Numbered from the stretch's first letter, positions 49,231 through 62,321 are shown. The stretch is DNA of 64,000 nt from Clitoria ternatea (GCA_037962975.1 CM075672.1:54072501-54136500), one strand, 5' to 3'. Numbers and translations: made by a program. Notes: generated from the letters alone by a model not told the origin.

Positions 49231-50104
49231 GATCAAAGTATTAAGACCTAATAAGAGAGTAAAGGAAAATCAAACCATGTTTAAATCTAGGGAGAAACCT
49301 TTGGAACTGTAATCCTTACAGATTTTGGTATGATACTCATGGATGAAACGGATGAACGAGACAACCCTATCTTCAGAGCATGTATGCGGCTCGATCCCTG
49401 TGATGCTTGTCTGAGGTGTTAAGAAATAACAAAAACATCTCGCTACCATGACTATTTTTTTAATAATTGTTATTGCCTTATTTTATTTGTTAAAGCACAT
49501 GTTTTGTCACATCAATGAAACTCATATAAATATGTATTGAAAAGGTAGCAATTTTATTCATATGGTTCAACCAAGTACAAGGAAAAGGAAAGGGAAATCA
49601 AATGCAGGAAAAAAGGAAACAAATGTTTGAGAGGGTATGCAGATCCTCCAGTGAATCTTTGAGAATAGCAAGAATCTTGATCCTATATCACGATAATAAG
49701 TTTATCCTTCAATCTTGCTTTTGAGAAAGTAATTCATCTATAGTCCTTGTGTCTCAGTTTGGTCCTGTTCTGCTTGCATAGATAATTTTAGTTACTTTGC
49801 CAAAATCTTGACCCTAATTTCTTGAGCCGTCTTTCCAGGTTTTCGACTCACCGGGTCGCTTTAATTTTTGCCTAGACCGCCCTTTCAGGTTTTCAGCCTA
49901 GCGAGCATAATTTCTTTGTTCTCTTTTTTGATCTATTTTCCTTTTTCTTCTTCATCTTTTTTTCTTTCTTATTTATTGCTTTTTTGTTTTTTTTTGTTTT
50001 TTGTTTTTTTTTGTTTTTTTAGGCAAAGTATCTCTTGGCTCCATCTGCATTTATAGGCATCGGCAAGTTATCCCCATCCATGTTGGTCAATATCAAAGCT
50101 TCCT
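49231..50104 (-). other. Non-coding remnant between RT and minisatellite
   Basis: RNase H and integrase should lie here on the minus strand, but no trace can be read. A T-rich tract stands at 49910-50020 and two related CCAGGTTTTCGACTC / TCAGGTTTTCAGCCT phrases lie at about 49835-49905. The missing domains point to an internal deletion. Confidence 0.5.
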
Positions 50105-50960
50105 TAAATGATAAATATACCCCTGTTCATTTCGAGACTTGGTAACGTTGTTGTCCACATAGACTTTTATCATGTCATGGAGCCTTCTGATAAGTTACCC
50201 CAACGTTTTTCAAACCAAAGGACATCAGTAGAAGGTTCTCCACAAGGTGATAAGTGTAGTTTTTCATGTCCTTGGGCTCTATTTTAATTTGTTTATACCC
50301 AGAGAAACTATCCATGAATAAGAAAATGGAATTCTGAGTTGTATTATCAACCTGGACATCAACTTGTGGCAAGGGAAAATCATCATTGGGACTGGCTCTA
50401 TTTAAGTCCGATAATCTATACACATTTGTATTTCCCCATATTTCTTCGAGACTAGGACAATGTTAGCCACCCATTGAGGGTATTTTATAGGAGCCAAAAA
50501 TCCAGCATTGAATTACTTTTTAACCTCATCCTTAATCTCAAGCTTTATCCAGCATAATTTCTGTTTAACCGGGAGGCACTCAGGTTTTAAGGGTAATTTG
50601 TGTTGTATGATGTTGTTATCAAATCAAGGCATATCTTGGTAGGACCAAGCAAAGATGTCACGGAACAAGTTAATCAACTTGCCCCATTGTTCTTGACTCA
50701 GGGAAATGCCAATCTTGACCTCATTTTTATCCTCTTCATTCCCCAAGTTGATGGTCTCAATCACCTTCTGATAGGGATGAATTTCTCTAGCTTCTTGTTC
50801 CAACATCCTGGTTAATTTGGGAGAGGAACCATAGTCTTCCTCACCCTCTTCGTCAGTGCAATCAACAGAATACTCAAAGTCATGAAATGGGATCGTGACC
50901 TTACTATTTCTGAGTGGATCATATTCGGTAAACGGTCGAATGAGGGATAAAGGGAAAGAG
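50105..50960 (-). pseudogene. Tat/Ogre-like reverse transcriptase (degenerate)
   Basis: Minus-strand reading begins with an acidic linker (TDEEGEEDYG) and INLGNEEDKNEVKIG, then FAWSYQDMP (50624-50806). This linker-to-RT start is characteristic of Tat/Ogre elements. It continues with KPECLPVKQK and ANIVLVSKK (50440-50600), then, one frame over, DLNRASPNDDFPLP, FMDSFSGYKQI and FGLKNVGVTYQ (50175-50423). After a further frame change the active-site box reads YVDN at 50150-50161 in place of YVDD, so a catalytic Asp is lost. Frameshifts and stops make it inactive. Confidence 0.8.
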
Positions 50961-51123
50961 AATTGGTAAAGGATGCAAAGAAAGAGATCTTGAAATTCAA
51001 ATACACATTATTTAATGGAAATTTTGAAAACATGATAAAACATGTTTTGCCCTAATTGTAAAAAAAAGGCCCCAAAGTGTTGGTATAGCAATGGGAATAT
51101 CGAGTCATTAAGGCAATTACAAA

Positions 51124-51321
51124 TTACTTTGAATCAGAAATTAAAGTTGTAGGGAGCTCAACAGCCTTCCAGTTACAAAGTTCCGTGCCTGGTGAATAGG
51201 AACGAACGAAGCTTGTGTCATCATAGGAATTGTCTTCGATAGCAGCCACTTGATATAGATATATTATAGTCTCGTAATCTGCCTCAACCATGAGTCTTGC
51301 CTGAAGCCGAGTTCTATAAAA
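51124..51321 (-). pseudogene. Tat/Ogre-like gag-protease region, C-terminal fragment
   Basis: A 65-codon open stretch on the minus strand includes MVEADYETIIYLYQVAAIED and SPGTELCNWKAVELP, ending at TAA 51124-51126. From memory, sequences of this kind end the open frame before RT in Ogre-like elements. About 160 bases of non-coding, AT-rich DNA separate it from the RT linker, where Ogre elements have an intron. No start is visible and upstream coding is lost. Confidence 0.55.
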
Positions 51322-52046
51322 GTACCTCCCTGTGATTTCTTCTCTCTTTTTTAAATAAGATGGGTTAGTGAAAAGGAATAGAAAAAGAAGGAGACAACAA
51401 AGAAAAAGAGGGGGAAAAGAAAAAAAAGAAAAAAAAGAAAAAAGTTCAACTTGTGGACTTGTAATATCTCGTTAATTATTATTTCCTAAAAATATTTTTC
51501 GTATCTATAGGGAATAATGATTTACAAAGCTTAAGAATAAGTTACAGACTTCTCGGATCGTTTAATTTTTAAAAGAACTTTGCATAGAAAAAATTTTGAT
51601 CCAAGGAGACTATAACTAGAAGAATAAAATCGAATGAGCTTAAGAACCGCTTGCACCTGCGATAGATTATTTGACCCTTTTTTTAAAACATTTATTGAGG
51701 TGTAAAAGAGAAAATCCTTTAATTTAAAAGAATGAAAAGTAAAAGGAATGTTGTCCCTTTGTGCCCTAAACAAGGTTTGTCTGAAGGCCTCCTATCGACT
51801 CTAGGGCTCTTCTAATAGTGTCTTCTCACATTGGGTGGCTATTCTAAGTTACTAAAAGCCATTAGAGCTCAGATTCTACCCATAATGTTGACCACAACAG
51901 TAAGAGGCCTACCAGGTGTGGGCACCATGAGGAAGTCATGATCTAGCTGAGTCTCTCATGATGTTAGACGGAGATGAATATCCCAAATGTCACTGTTACA
52001 TAACCTCTTATAAACTTAAAGTTTATTTAGACCCCTAGGTTTAGGG
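51322..52046 (-). other. Unassigned internal sequence of the Tat/Ogre-like element
   Basis: An A/G-rich tract lies at 51350-51440 and scattered short frames have no recognisable domains. It ends at the TCCCA duplication of the next solo LTR. Confidence 0.4.
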
Positions 52047-52051
52047 TCCCA

Positions 52052-55000
52052 TGTAACATCCCAAATTTTAAAATAGAGGATTAAACCAAGGAAAATAAAT
52101 ATTGACAAAGTGAATGTGAATTATTTAATGTCCCAAAATATTTGAAATAATTAAATTAAGATTTTTGGGAACTGTTGGTGGTTCATAGAGACTGGTTAAG
52201 CTGAAAATAAGCCCGATTGAGATATGGGTGTCGGACCAAGTATCTCTAATTAAGATGATATTAGTCAGGGCTATTGAGAATAATATTGGGAACCCGAATA
52301 TATGTTCAGAATAATTTTCAGATAAAGTATTAAGCCTGGACGAAGAGCCTGTTAGTTGTAAAACGATGAATTTTTAATGAAAAAGCTAAAGTTAAAATCA
52401 AAAGCCCTATTTTTCCTTGCCTTTTCACGTGAGCTTGCTGAAGCTTTTGGCAAACACTTCACTTCTTCTCCTCTTCATCTTCTCCTCATTTCTTCTTCTA
52501 CTTTCTTCTTCCAAACCCTAAGCATAAGTTGTGCTATCTTCATCTCCTCCATTTTCGTTTCCAAGAAGCTTGGAAGGAGACTTGTGAGGTTGAAGTCTTC
52601 TCTTCCTTCTCCTCCTCATTTTCATGCATCTTTCTCCCTCCCTTGGAACCCATTTCGTTTTTGGGTGAGGTAAGCTCCTTTCACCACTTTTGGATGGGTC
52701 AATGTTAAGATTATGTGATGATATGATTTGGGGGAGTCATGTATGTGAATGGGTAACTATTTGAGGCATTTAAAACTTAAGCCCTAAGGTGGGTGGCAAT
52801 AAATGTGAGGTTTTAATAAGGGGTAAGTGTATTAGATGCATTTATGATGGTAAGAGATGAAGATTAATGATGCATTAATGAGAGTTGTTGGGTTTTAGGA
52901 AAACCCTAACTTTGAGATTTGGGGAAAATAGTTAATGTAGATTTAAGAATATGTTTTATGGAGAGATGCATGACATTGAGAAATATAAATGTTGGAAGAT
53001 TGTATTTTATAAAGGTTGGGGCTAAGATTGCCTTGTAGCCCTTGAATTTAATGAATGTGGCTTAATGGGAAGGAATTCCGGAAGCCTAATAGATGATAAA
53101 AATGATGTCTATGACATGTCTAGTACATGTTATGAAATCATGGATATGATTATGATTAAATAGAATTGAAATGGTGTCTTAAATAGTGAATTGATTGAGG
53201 TTTTACATGTATATTAATGTAGGACCTATTCCGAAGGATGAGGAGGTGCGTCTTATCAGTTGGAATTCTTCTCTTGAGGTAGGAGAGGAGTCTTATGTTC
53301 TAAATGCATGAATTTGGATGTTATTTGATTGCCATATGTATTGGTGTGCATGTTAGCCTTGCTTGAAATGTTATAAGAAATTGTAATGTGGTGTGTGGTG
53401 TAGATTGTATGTTCGGCAACATGCTTTGATGCATTTAGAATATTCATGGTGTGCTATATGATGGTGTAGAATGATAAATGACATGTTGTTATGCTTGTAT
53501 CTACCATGAATGTAATATGAATGTGGATGATGACTGATAAAGAATGATTGAAGTCTTTGTATTGATGATAAAGTGAGAAACATGAATGAGAACAAATAAG
53601 AATGCCACACAAAGACTTAAATTAATGTGAATAACCAACAATAATAAAAGCCTTGTGGTAATGTTGGTGTTGATGATGATGTATGGTGAGTGGCATGAAT
53701 AGGATGCATAGAGTGAGAAATGTATATGATCTACATTTGCATCCATGGCATACTGCATAGCCGCCGTTGTTGGAACATTAGGGGAGTTCCCTCGGCCGAC
53801 CCAGTAGGAGGGTAGCTCGGTGCACGAGCAAGTTTTATTTCCCCTGTGACTCGGTGTGTGAGTCACGAAGCCACCCATGTATTGCTTTGGGGAGCTACAT
53901 GTGGCCGACCCTTGTGGGGGGTGGCTCTTGATGAGCAGGTGACCCCGGTAGTCTTTAAGATCACAGCCGCCATGATTTGATATTTGGCCGGCCCGCAACA
54001 CCATATGTTGAATATGTTGTATACCGCGGTCATGGTGAAAATGACCAGGTGTTACAAGATGGGCGATGCAGTTTAGCACCAGTAAAATAATTGGTGAATG
54101 CATGCAAATTTAAGAATAAGTGTACATATTTTACTACTGCAGTAGGGGTATGGTTAGATAATCATACTTGAATCCCACATTTGGTGTTTATATTCCCACA
54201 GTCAGATCTGCAATTATTGAAATATTCCATTGTGCATATGCATTAGCTTGAGAGCATTTGTATATAGCAAGGAAGTATGCCAAAGGTGAAGAGATATGAT
54301 GATGGATGTGATGAGCATGTAATAATATACTAAGACAATATAAAAGATGTGGATACCGAATAATTGTCGTATGTGATATTCGAATTGTGGTGAAATTTGA
54401 TTATGTATATGCAGTATACTTGGTTCAAATTGTAATGTTACTTGTGATGTATGTATGATGATGTTGTGATGATAAAGAGTGTGGTGTATGATATGTATGA
54501 GCAAAGTATACATGTTTTGATGCATATGTACATAATCACATGGTATTCATATTCATTCCTTTGGAATATGTGACTCACTCTCCCATGTTGTCCATTTTTA
54601 GACTTTTGATGCAGGGCACTCATGGGAAGAGTTGGCATTTTGAAGTATATTTTGGTTATGGAGGTAAATAGTGGTATAGGAAGTGCCTTGGCCGGCGATA
54701 TGTAGATTTTTGTATAGCATATGATGTAATGAATGCTCATTTGGTAATCTAGATGATATTTGATTATTTTGAGGGTCATGTAGGAAAATTGGACCTTTGT
54801 GTTATGGCCAATTTTCATTAATGACCACATGATGTAATTTGATAAATGATGATGCTTGTTGATGTTTAATTCTATGAATGAATGAAGGTTTATATGAAAA
54901 TTTATGTTTCGGTGATTACATGAGGTGGTGTGGTTGATTTATTATGAGTTCATGAATTAGGATGGAGTTCAAAGGATAAGGATGATTGAGATAAATTTTA

Positions 55001-55998
55001 AATGTGTGCTAGGACATGCATACTATGTTAAATTAGAAGAATGTGGGGTGGAATGAATTTTGGCCTATTATGTTGCAGGAAACTTAGTGTTTTTTATTTC
55101 TCTGCAGAACTCGCTCAAGCGAGTGAGAATCTCGCCCAAGCGAGATCCTCTTGTATCAGTGTTTTGGCCACTGGCCGAAATTCGCTCAGGCGAATGGACT
55201 TCTCGCCCAAGCAAGACTGGCCTGGGATCAGTGTTTGGTCACTGGACCATTTTCACTCAGGCTGAGTGGTCCTATTCTGGTGGTCGCTCAAGCAAGGGAA
55301 AGTGTGGATTGGTACTGGACCATTTTCGCCCAAGCGAGCTCTACCTCGCCCATGTGAAAATGGGGTAGTGAGCTTCTGTGGTTGTTGGAGCGATCTCGCT
55401 CGAGCGGGATGGATTTCGCCCAAGCGAGACTGATTCCAATGGCATACTTCTTCTATCGCTCAAGCGCCTCGCTGGCTCACCCAGGTTAGGTTTTTGCTTC
55501 TCGCTCAAGTGATCTGGTACTCGCTCAAGCGAGAGGAGCCCCTGATGCATAATACCCAGCTTCGCTCAGTCTCTTCTCGATTCGTCCAAGTGTGCCCATG
55601 TTGGCTCGCTCAAGCGAATGTGATTCTCGCTTGAGCGAGTGGCACCCTGTTTGCCCGTATTTATTTTTGTTCAAATGATTACATTTTCTTTACAATAAAA
55701 CCCCTTCATGCATCACCTTAAAGGTGTCCTTGTACATAATATGGGTTATGGGATCTCATGAATTCCCTCCTCTTAAACTCAATCATACAACCATCAATTT
55801 AAATTAATTCTTCCACTGTTTTTAATTGGAATTTCATCAACAAATCACTTTTTATTTACCCTCTCATATCTTCATATATGGGAGCGATTTATCAAAGATC
55901 CAGGTGTTGAACTAAGAGCTTCACCACTTATTTTCTTTTCATTGAATTATGATTTATAAAAATGCGAAAAATTTCCCCGTATTTCCGGGGGCGTCTCA
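52052..55998 (-). mobile_element. 3.95 kb solo LTR of a Tekay/Del-like element
   Basis: On the minus strand it runs from TGAGACGCCCCC (55998) to GGGATGTTACA (52052). Perfect duplications, TCCCA, lie at 52047-52051 and 55999-56003. It is the same LTR family as 57390-59428 and 44559-48917: it shares the start (GGGGAAATTTTTCGCAT), the GCCGGCCAAGGC block (here 54688-54699 reversed) and the ACATTCAT-rich part. Dyad doublets stand at 55111-55640, for example 55111-55122 with 55132-55143. There is no coding. Confidence 0.9.
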
Positions 55999-56003
55999 TC
56001 CCA

Positions 56004-56288
56004 CTCGAAGTGTGTGAAAAGTGTAAGTGTAGTGTATGGAGGGGCATACATACCTGTACCTTACCCTTCTTTTACAAGGAACAAACTGAACAATACAAAA
56101 AAAAATCATCTACCCTAGGGTTCAACAATACAATAACATGATGTTTCCTACCCTAAGGTTCCATAATTACATATATCGACAAAAATACATGGCACAAACA
56201 CATAGGCAAAATGTTATATAGGATTATTCTAATATACCTAAACAAATTAAACGGGTTGACTCTCTAAAGTCTCTAGTGGAGTCGCATC
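56004..56288 (-). promoter_or_regulatory. PBS and leader of the Tat/Ogre-like element
   Basis: On the minus strand TGCGACTCCACTAGAG (56286-56271) follows the LTR end by two bases. Ogre elements use a tRNA-Arg PBS of the type TGGCGACTCCAC, recalled from the family. One G-to-A-type change and some drift are visible. The 270 bases below it are leader. Confidence 0.6.
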
Positions 56289-57389
56289 TGTCGTGACCAA
56301 GATCGCGGCGGGCGGTCGACCGTAAAAAGAAATTTAGGTTCCCAGATTCCTTCTGCAAACCATGGAGTCACCACTAATGTTTTTAAGGTAAAACATCAAA
56401 AAAACCCTAACCTAAAGGTACTAGTCATAAGTTAAGATTTTGAGTTCGAGAGTCTGATTACAGGTAGGGAAGCTATGAGCACCCTGCACTGTCTGTTTTA
56501 AATAGTCACCCTAAATTATTTAAGTTTTAAAATAATCCTAACAATTTCATAATTTAAACCTCTTAGAGATTCCCTATGGATTTATTGTCAATTTAACAAT
56601 TAAAGTTATATTTTTGGTGATTAACAGGACGTCTTCTCCAAATTAGTCGGGTTGTTATGATTATATTTTTATGGGTTAATGGGATATATTTATTTTTTAA
56701 CTTTTGGGCATGACGGGATTAATTGCTCCTGCCCCTACGTGTTCCCCAAGTGTGAGGGAAAATCAGGGTTACATAGTTCTTCCTTTTATTATTTTAAAAA
56801 AATGTAAAATAAGTTTGAAATATTGAGATTTAGGAAATGTTAATCAATAGGACGTCTCGTTTATATTAATCTCAAATATTGTATATTTTTATTTGTCTAA
56901 GAAAAGGGGAACCTTAGGTTTATTTATTTTATAATTTTTCTAGAAAAAATAAACTTAAAGGTCTAAATTAATTTTGAAATAAAAAAACTTATATTATTCG
57001 AAAACCTAGATCAACGAGACATCTTGTCCAAATTAATCTCTAATATAACTATTTTAATTTTGTTACATATCAATATTATTAAAATATTTTATTGTCTAAA
57101 TTAATTTTTAAAAAAAATTTAAAACATAGATTTATAGAATGTTAATCTCTAACATAAAGATTTTAACTTTCGTTACATACCAATGTCAATTTCATTTTTA
57201 AATTTTTATGAACATGATACTCTAATCGTGCTTATCATCTCATTACAATTCACTAGGAAACAAGGATCAAGGCAATCACAACAAGAAATAGAAAGAAAAT
57301 AAGAATCTTTTAGAGACTTACCTCGTATTATTATGACGTACAAAAACAAAGGGGGTATATTTCGTACCCTTGACTGCTAATGCTTCTCC
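56289..57389 (-). repeat. 5' LTR of the Tat/Ogre-like element, partial
   Basis: The end is at TGTCGTGACC (56289). It contains GCGGCGGGCGGTCGACCG (56306-56323), a GGAGTCACCACTAATG segment and GAGCACCCTGCAC, phrases common in Tat/Ogre LTRs. From 56640 on it matches 32490-33460. It is cut at 57389 by the LTR beginning TGTGAGACCC. Confidence 0.65.
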
Positions 57390-59428
57390 TGTGAGACCCG
57401 GAAAAACACGGGTAAATTTTTTCGCATTTTATAAATCATTATTAGACAAATAAATAAAGTGGTGAAGCTTTAATTCAACACCCTGGATCTATGAAAAACC
57501 TATCTCATATATGGAGATATGAGAAGGTCGGTTAAATATAATTACTAAGAAATTTTCAATTAAACACAGCGGAAAGAATCATTTAAAATGATGTTGTATG
57601 ATATGATTTAGAGAGGATGAATTTCATGAGGTTTAATGGTTCATGATGTGTTCAAAGTATTATTAAGATGTTGTAAGAAGGAACATTAATCCAAAGAAAA
57701 TCAAAGTAATTGGCACAACAACATTTTAAGGGAATCAGGTGCCATTCGCTCAAGCGAGTACCACACTCGCTTAAGCGAGTTCGTGTGGTCACGCCTGGGC
57801 GAGGCCTGCAAGGACGCTTGAGCGAGAGGGAAGATCAATATCAGGGGCCAATCTCGCTTGAGCAAGCTCTACCTCGCTTGGGCGAGATTACTCCAGAAGC
57901 ATCAGGTACTGAATTCGCTTGGGTGAGACACGCCCGCTTAAGTGAAAAAGGGACAGTACCTTACTGTCCAATTTTGCTCGGGCGAGGCTAGGCTCGCTTG
58001 GGTGAAAATCATCCAGAATCAATTTTTCCCTTGCTCGCCCTCCATGCACTGACCATTTCCTACATGACCCTCAAAAATCATCAACTACAATCTAGATGGC
58101 AAAATAAGCATACATATACATTATATGCTATACAAAAATCTAGATTTGCCGGCCAAGGCTATCCCTATACACCTATTTACCTCCTTCCACAAAATGTACT
58201 TCAAAAGATTCACTCCACCCATGAGTACCCTGCATCACAAGTCTAAAAAGTGGACAACATGGGAGAGTGAGTCATACATTCCAAAAGAATGAATATGAAT
58301 ACCATGTGTTCATGTGCATATGTATCATAACATGTATACTTGCATTTACATACAACTCATCATTAACTATCATCATAAAATACAGTCATCTTTATAAATA
58401 AAGCAAGTATGAAATCACACACATGATCTAGTCCTTCAACAAATGGACTATTACACATTTCATCATCTTACATTGTTACTTGGTATTCACATCTTTTATG
58501 TTGTCTTAATATATTCTCTCATACTCAACTCAACCATTATCATATCTCATCACCTTTTGGCATACCTCATTGCTATATGCAAATACTCTTAAGCTCATGC
58601 ATATGCACAATTGAATATTTCAACAATTACAGATCTGACTATAGGAATATAACACCGATTATGGGATTCAAGTATGATCATCTAACCATACCCCTACTGT
58701 AGTAGTAAAATGTGTACACTTATACTCAAATTGCATGCATTTCACCAATCTTTTACTGGTACCAAACCGCATCACCCATTTGTAACACCTAGTCATTTTT
58801 ACCATGACCGCAGTAACAACATAATTAATATATGGTATTATGGGCCAACCATGAGTCATATCATGGCAGCTGTGATCTCAAGGACCACTGGGGACACCTG
58901 CTTATCAAGAGCCACCCCCCAGAAGGGTCAATCACATGTAGCTCCCCGTAACACAACATGGGCAGCTTCGTGACTCATGCACCGAGTCATAGGGGAAACA
59001 ACAAATTGCTCATGCATAGAGTCGCCCTCCCACTGGGCCAACCGGGGGAATCCCCTAAAATTCTAACATTGGCAGCTATGTAGTATGCCATGGATGCAAA
59101 TACCAATCATATGCATTTCTCACTCTATGCATCCTATTCATGCCACTCATCAATCATCATTCAACATCCTCATCATCATCACCAACACTACCTTACCATT
59201 TTTAGTGGGTTTAATATTGTTGGATTTAATCTTTGTTTTTAAGTTTTGTATGTGGCATGTCAACAATTCATTCAACCATTACAAGGGTATCCATCATTAA
59301 CCCTAATTATCAATTTTCATTATTATTCAAGGCATGTTATTCATTCACATCCAATCTCAAACACACATCAATTATATTCGTTTCACATTCATGATGGATA
59401 TAACATACTCATCATATTCAAGACTTAC
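57390..59428 (+). repeat. LTR of a Tekay/Del-like element, interrupted
   Basis: It starts TGTGAGACCCGG and matches the family of 52052-55998: GGTAAATTTTTTCGCAT, GCCGGCCAAGGC at 58148, and a TACTGGTACCAAACCG..ACCATGACCGCAGTA block. Dyad doublets stand at 57746-57757 with 57767-57778 and through 57990. The match to the other copies stops in mid-LTR where a complete element was inserted at 59429, so the last third should lie right of the window. Confidence 0.75.
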
Positions 59429-62304
59429 TGTAACATCCCCATTTTAATTATAAGCAACCGAATTAAATGAAAAGTCAACAAATTAACACTTCCCTTAACT
59501 TAATTAACTAGAAGGAATAGGGTGATTAACGTGGAGACAAGATGGCATGGGCAGGATTATCTTTTCACATTTCCCCATCCCACCATCCTGTTCTCCGCGC
59601 GAGTATTTATACGGGTGATGGCCATGCTCTTCACGCGGAGAACCCCCTGCGAACTTCCTTCTTCGTTCTTCTTTTCTCTTGCTTTCTCTCTCTCTTTCTC
59701 TGCCCTCCAGTCCATTTCCTACTCCGAGAGCCAAGGTGACGGTGCTACAGTGGAGTGGAACTCCCCACACGGGAAGGGAAGATCGCCAAAGAGGAGGCAG
59801 ATATACCCCTACATCACTCGCAGGAGACTGTAGCACTTCAGAGAAGGCGCCAAGTGAAGCAGCAAGGAAGAGAACCACCATTCAAGCAAAAAAATCCCTC
59901 GGAGTTTCGTAATTGGTAGGGGGAGTATCTTCTATCTTAAATGCATGGGTTATGAACAGGTTCCGAGTGCTGATGCTTGCTATATCCGTGCTCTGATTGT
60001 GCGTTGTGTTGCATGTGAGTGTGTACAGCCCAGTTGCATGACGAGTGAAAGATGAGTGTTGCATGTTAGCATCTTTCTTATAAATGCATGTGTTAATATG
60101 AATGCTTTAATGAACTTGTTTGCGTACAGGAAATGCCTGCTTTAACCGGGTTCTGACACTGTCCTACACCGATTGCATGTTATGTTATGATGACTTGAAA
60201 TGCTTGAGTGAACTTGTGATTTTCATAAGGATGCATGCGTTGTTTAAGGTTAAATGGTGCTGTAAACCGATTGCATGTCACACTTGATTGAACGAAAATG
60301 TTTATGGATGCTTGATATGGATTGATACCGATTGCATGGGACTCATACGTTACAATGGAATGATAATGGATTGCATGAAGGCTATATGTGTTAAACTGAC
60401 ATGCTGAATCCTGATGATGTGTATTATCGATTGCATGATATGTGTGCTTGAATAAGAGAATGCATGCGTGAAACGAATGTTGTGTGTCGAATCCGCGTGT
60501 GGCGCATGAGATGCGTTGTGCTGGGAGCACGTAGTGTGGGACACTACCTTCGGTCATCCAGCGTGAGACGCTGCAAAATCCTTGAGTGGGACTCAGGGTA
60601 GCCCTGAGTGGGACTCGGGCTGCCTGTGAACACCCCCGTTGGCACTGAGAGCGTTGGTGTCACCTGTGGGCAAACGGTTGGGTACCCGTAAAACGGCCAA
60701 GCAGCTGGGAGCTGATTTGATAGCTGAGAGCTATGCATAAAAAGGCTGAGATGCCTACGTTGCAACGTCTGACCGATACACACGATGCAGAACCGAGTGA
60801 AACCTTATGTGCTTATTACTGTTAATATTGTTACTACTGTTAATATTGTTACTGCTGTTAATGTTGTTTGGAATTGGCTAGGTATGCCGAGTGGTAAGTG
60901 AATGGATGAATGCGTAGGACTGAGTGAATGCTCCGTGTATGTGTTATTGACTGAAATTTGATTATGCATTTGATATGGTGTATGAGGATAATGAATGTGT
61001 ATGCCGAGTGATCCATTCCGTGTGTACGTGCCTTGGATGCTGAATGAAAACTGTTTCATGAATATATGTATATATGTATGCAAGCGTATCTGTGTCATTG
61101 AAAATGTTATGAGTACAGCCGAGTGAGGATTGGTGAATATCGAACGGTAAGAGTTATGTATATATGTCTTGGCTAATGGATGTTGCTCTGTTATAATCGT
61201 GTTTGTACATATATGTATTGTTGTATGATTGGGAGATAACCTGAGTCGGTATCTATCATTTAAAATCTAAGATGCTCACCCCTGCAGTGGCCATTTTTCA
61301 GTGAATGTCTCTCGAGATGAGGATCAGAAGCAGAGCTGGAACGCTGAGTGAAGTGTTGATGCATTAGGAAGGCTTAATTAATGTGAAGTTAGATTAAGCT
61401 CTGACCGGTTCATGCCGGATGTTAGTGTTTTGGACAAATAGAACCTTATGGTCAAAGAGGAATCCGATTTTGTGTTTGTAAATGTTAACATACGCTCTTA
61501 TATATATATATGTATGGTTTCGTGTGTGACATGCTATGTGCTACCTTATTTCATACTTGTGCTTTAATGGATACGCAGGGACAACATGATTTAGCATACC
61601 ATGGCCAAGACAGAGTGAATTATAAATCGTCTCTAGGAAGACTTATGTCGGATACGCTTGGGCGGAGTCATACCTCGCCCGAGGTACTAGAGCAGTTTGC
61701 CCAAGCGTGAGGACTCGCGCTGAAGTGAGTAGTTGTCAGAGTGGGATACCGCCCAATTACCCTTCCTCTCCGTTGTGACGCTAATGCGTCCCCGACAACG
61801 GTGTTGACCCCGGCTTGGGCGTTGTGGTTGAGTCCGCCCAGGCGTTGTCATATCTAGTCAAGTTGGGCGGAATGAGATCGGGCCCCTCTTTCCTCCACAA
61901 TGCACTACTGCACATGTACATCTCCCTTCTCCTTCCCCTTACCTATTTCTTTCTACTGTTTGACTAGTGTTACTCGTGGAAAAGCTTTCTTTATGAATTC
62001 CTCCCATCCGCCGCTGCATTACCATACCCCGCCCAGGCGGTATCAGACCCCGCCTGAGGGAGCCAACGATATTATGTAATCCGCCCTGGCGCTGGTGTGT
62101 TACATTAAACCAAATGAACCGGTTCCAGTCTTAGCCTTCTGTTATTTGCCATATGCGTGTGGATGATCTCTCATTTCCCTTGTCCTTCCTTGCACTCCGC
62201 CCTTTTTGTTATCTGGTTGCCTTATAGTCTATTTGGTTTACTTAATTTTGGAAAATTTTTCCCGTCCTTGGGTTTAATTCATTTTGTTAAATTAGGGTGT
62301 TACA
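59429..62304 (+). repeat. 5' LTR of a young Tekay/Del-like chromovirus
   Basis: It runs from TGTAACATCCCC to GGGTGTTACA, with a PBS right behind it. The preceding five bases, CTTAC (59424-59428), should recur after the 3' LTR outside the window. A TATA-like TATTTATA lies at 59604-59611, followed by CT-rich sequence. Repeats of GAGTGGGACTC lie at 60585-60620. GC-rich dyad variants (CGCTTGGGCGG, CGCCCAGGCG) stand at 61655-62095. The same LTR family is at 14515-17313. Confidence 0.85.
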
Positions 62305-62307
62305 TTT

Positions 62308-62321
62308 TGGTATCAGAACGG
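62308..62321 (+). promoter_or_regulatory. Initiator-Met PBS of the Tekay/Del-like element
   Basis: TGGTATCAGAACGG lies three bases after the LTR end. It fits the initiator tRNA-Met complement TGGTATCAGAGC except for one or two bases, as in most chromoviruses of this group. Confidence 0.85.

Larger units (their letters stand above)
32490..57389 (-). mobile_element. Tat/Ogre-like Ty3/gypsy element, degenerate and heavily interrupted
   Basis: On the minus strand the order is: 5' LTR (57389-56289, continued right of the next insertion), PBS (56286-56271), coding remnants (51321-50105), minisatellite (49230-40509), polypurine tract, and 3' LTR (40484-40247 and 33872-32490). The LTR parts at 32490-33460 and 56640-57389 are clearly homologous. 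Later insertions are 52052-55998, 44559-48917, about 40999-44177 and 33878-40241, three of them with target duplications. RNase H and integrase are missing. With inserts removed about 10 kb remain, small for an Ogre, so a large part was deleted. Confidence 0.65.

Noticed and set aside
53501..54103. 200-codon minus-strand open frame
   Set aside because: It lies within a solo LTR, has low-complexity His/Tyr/Ile-rich composition and no domain; it is not preserved in the related LTRs.
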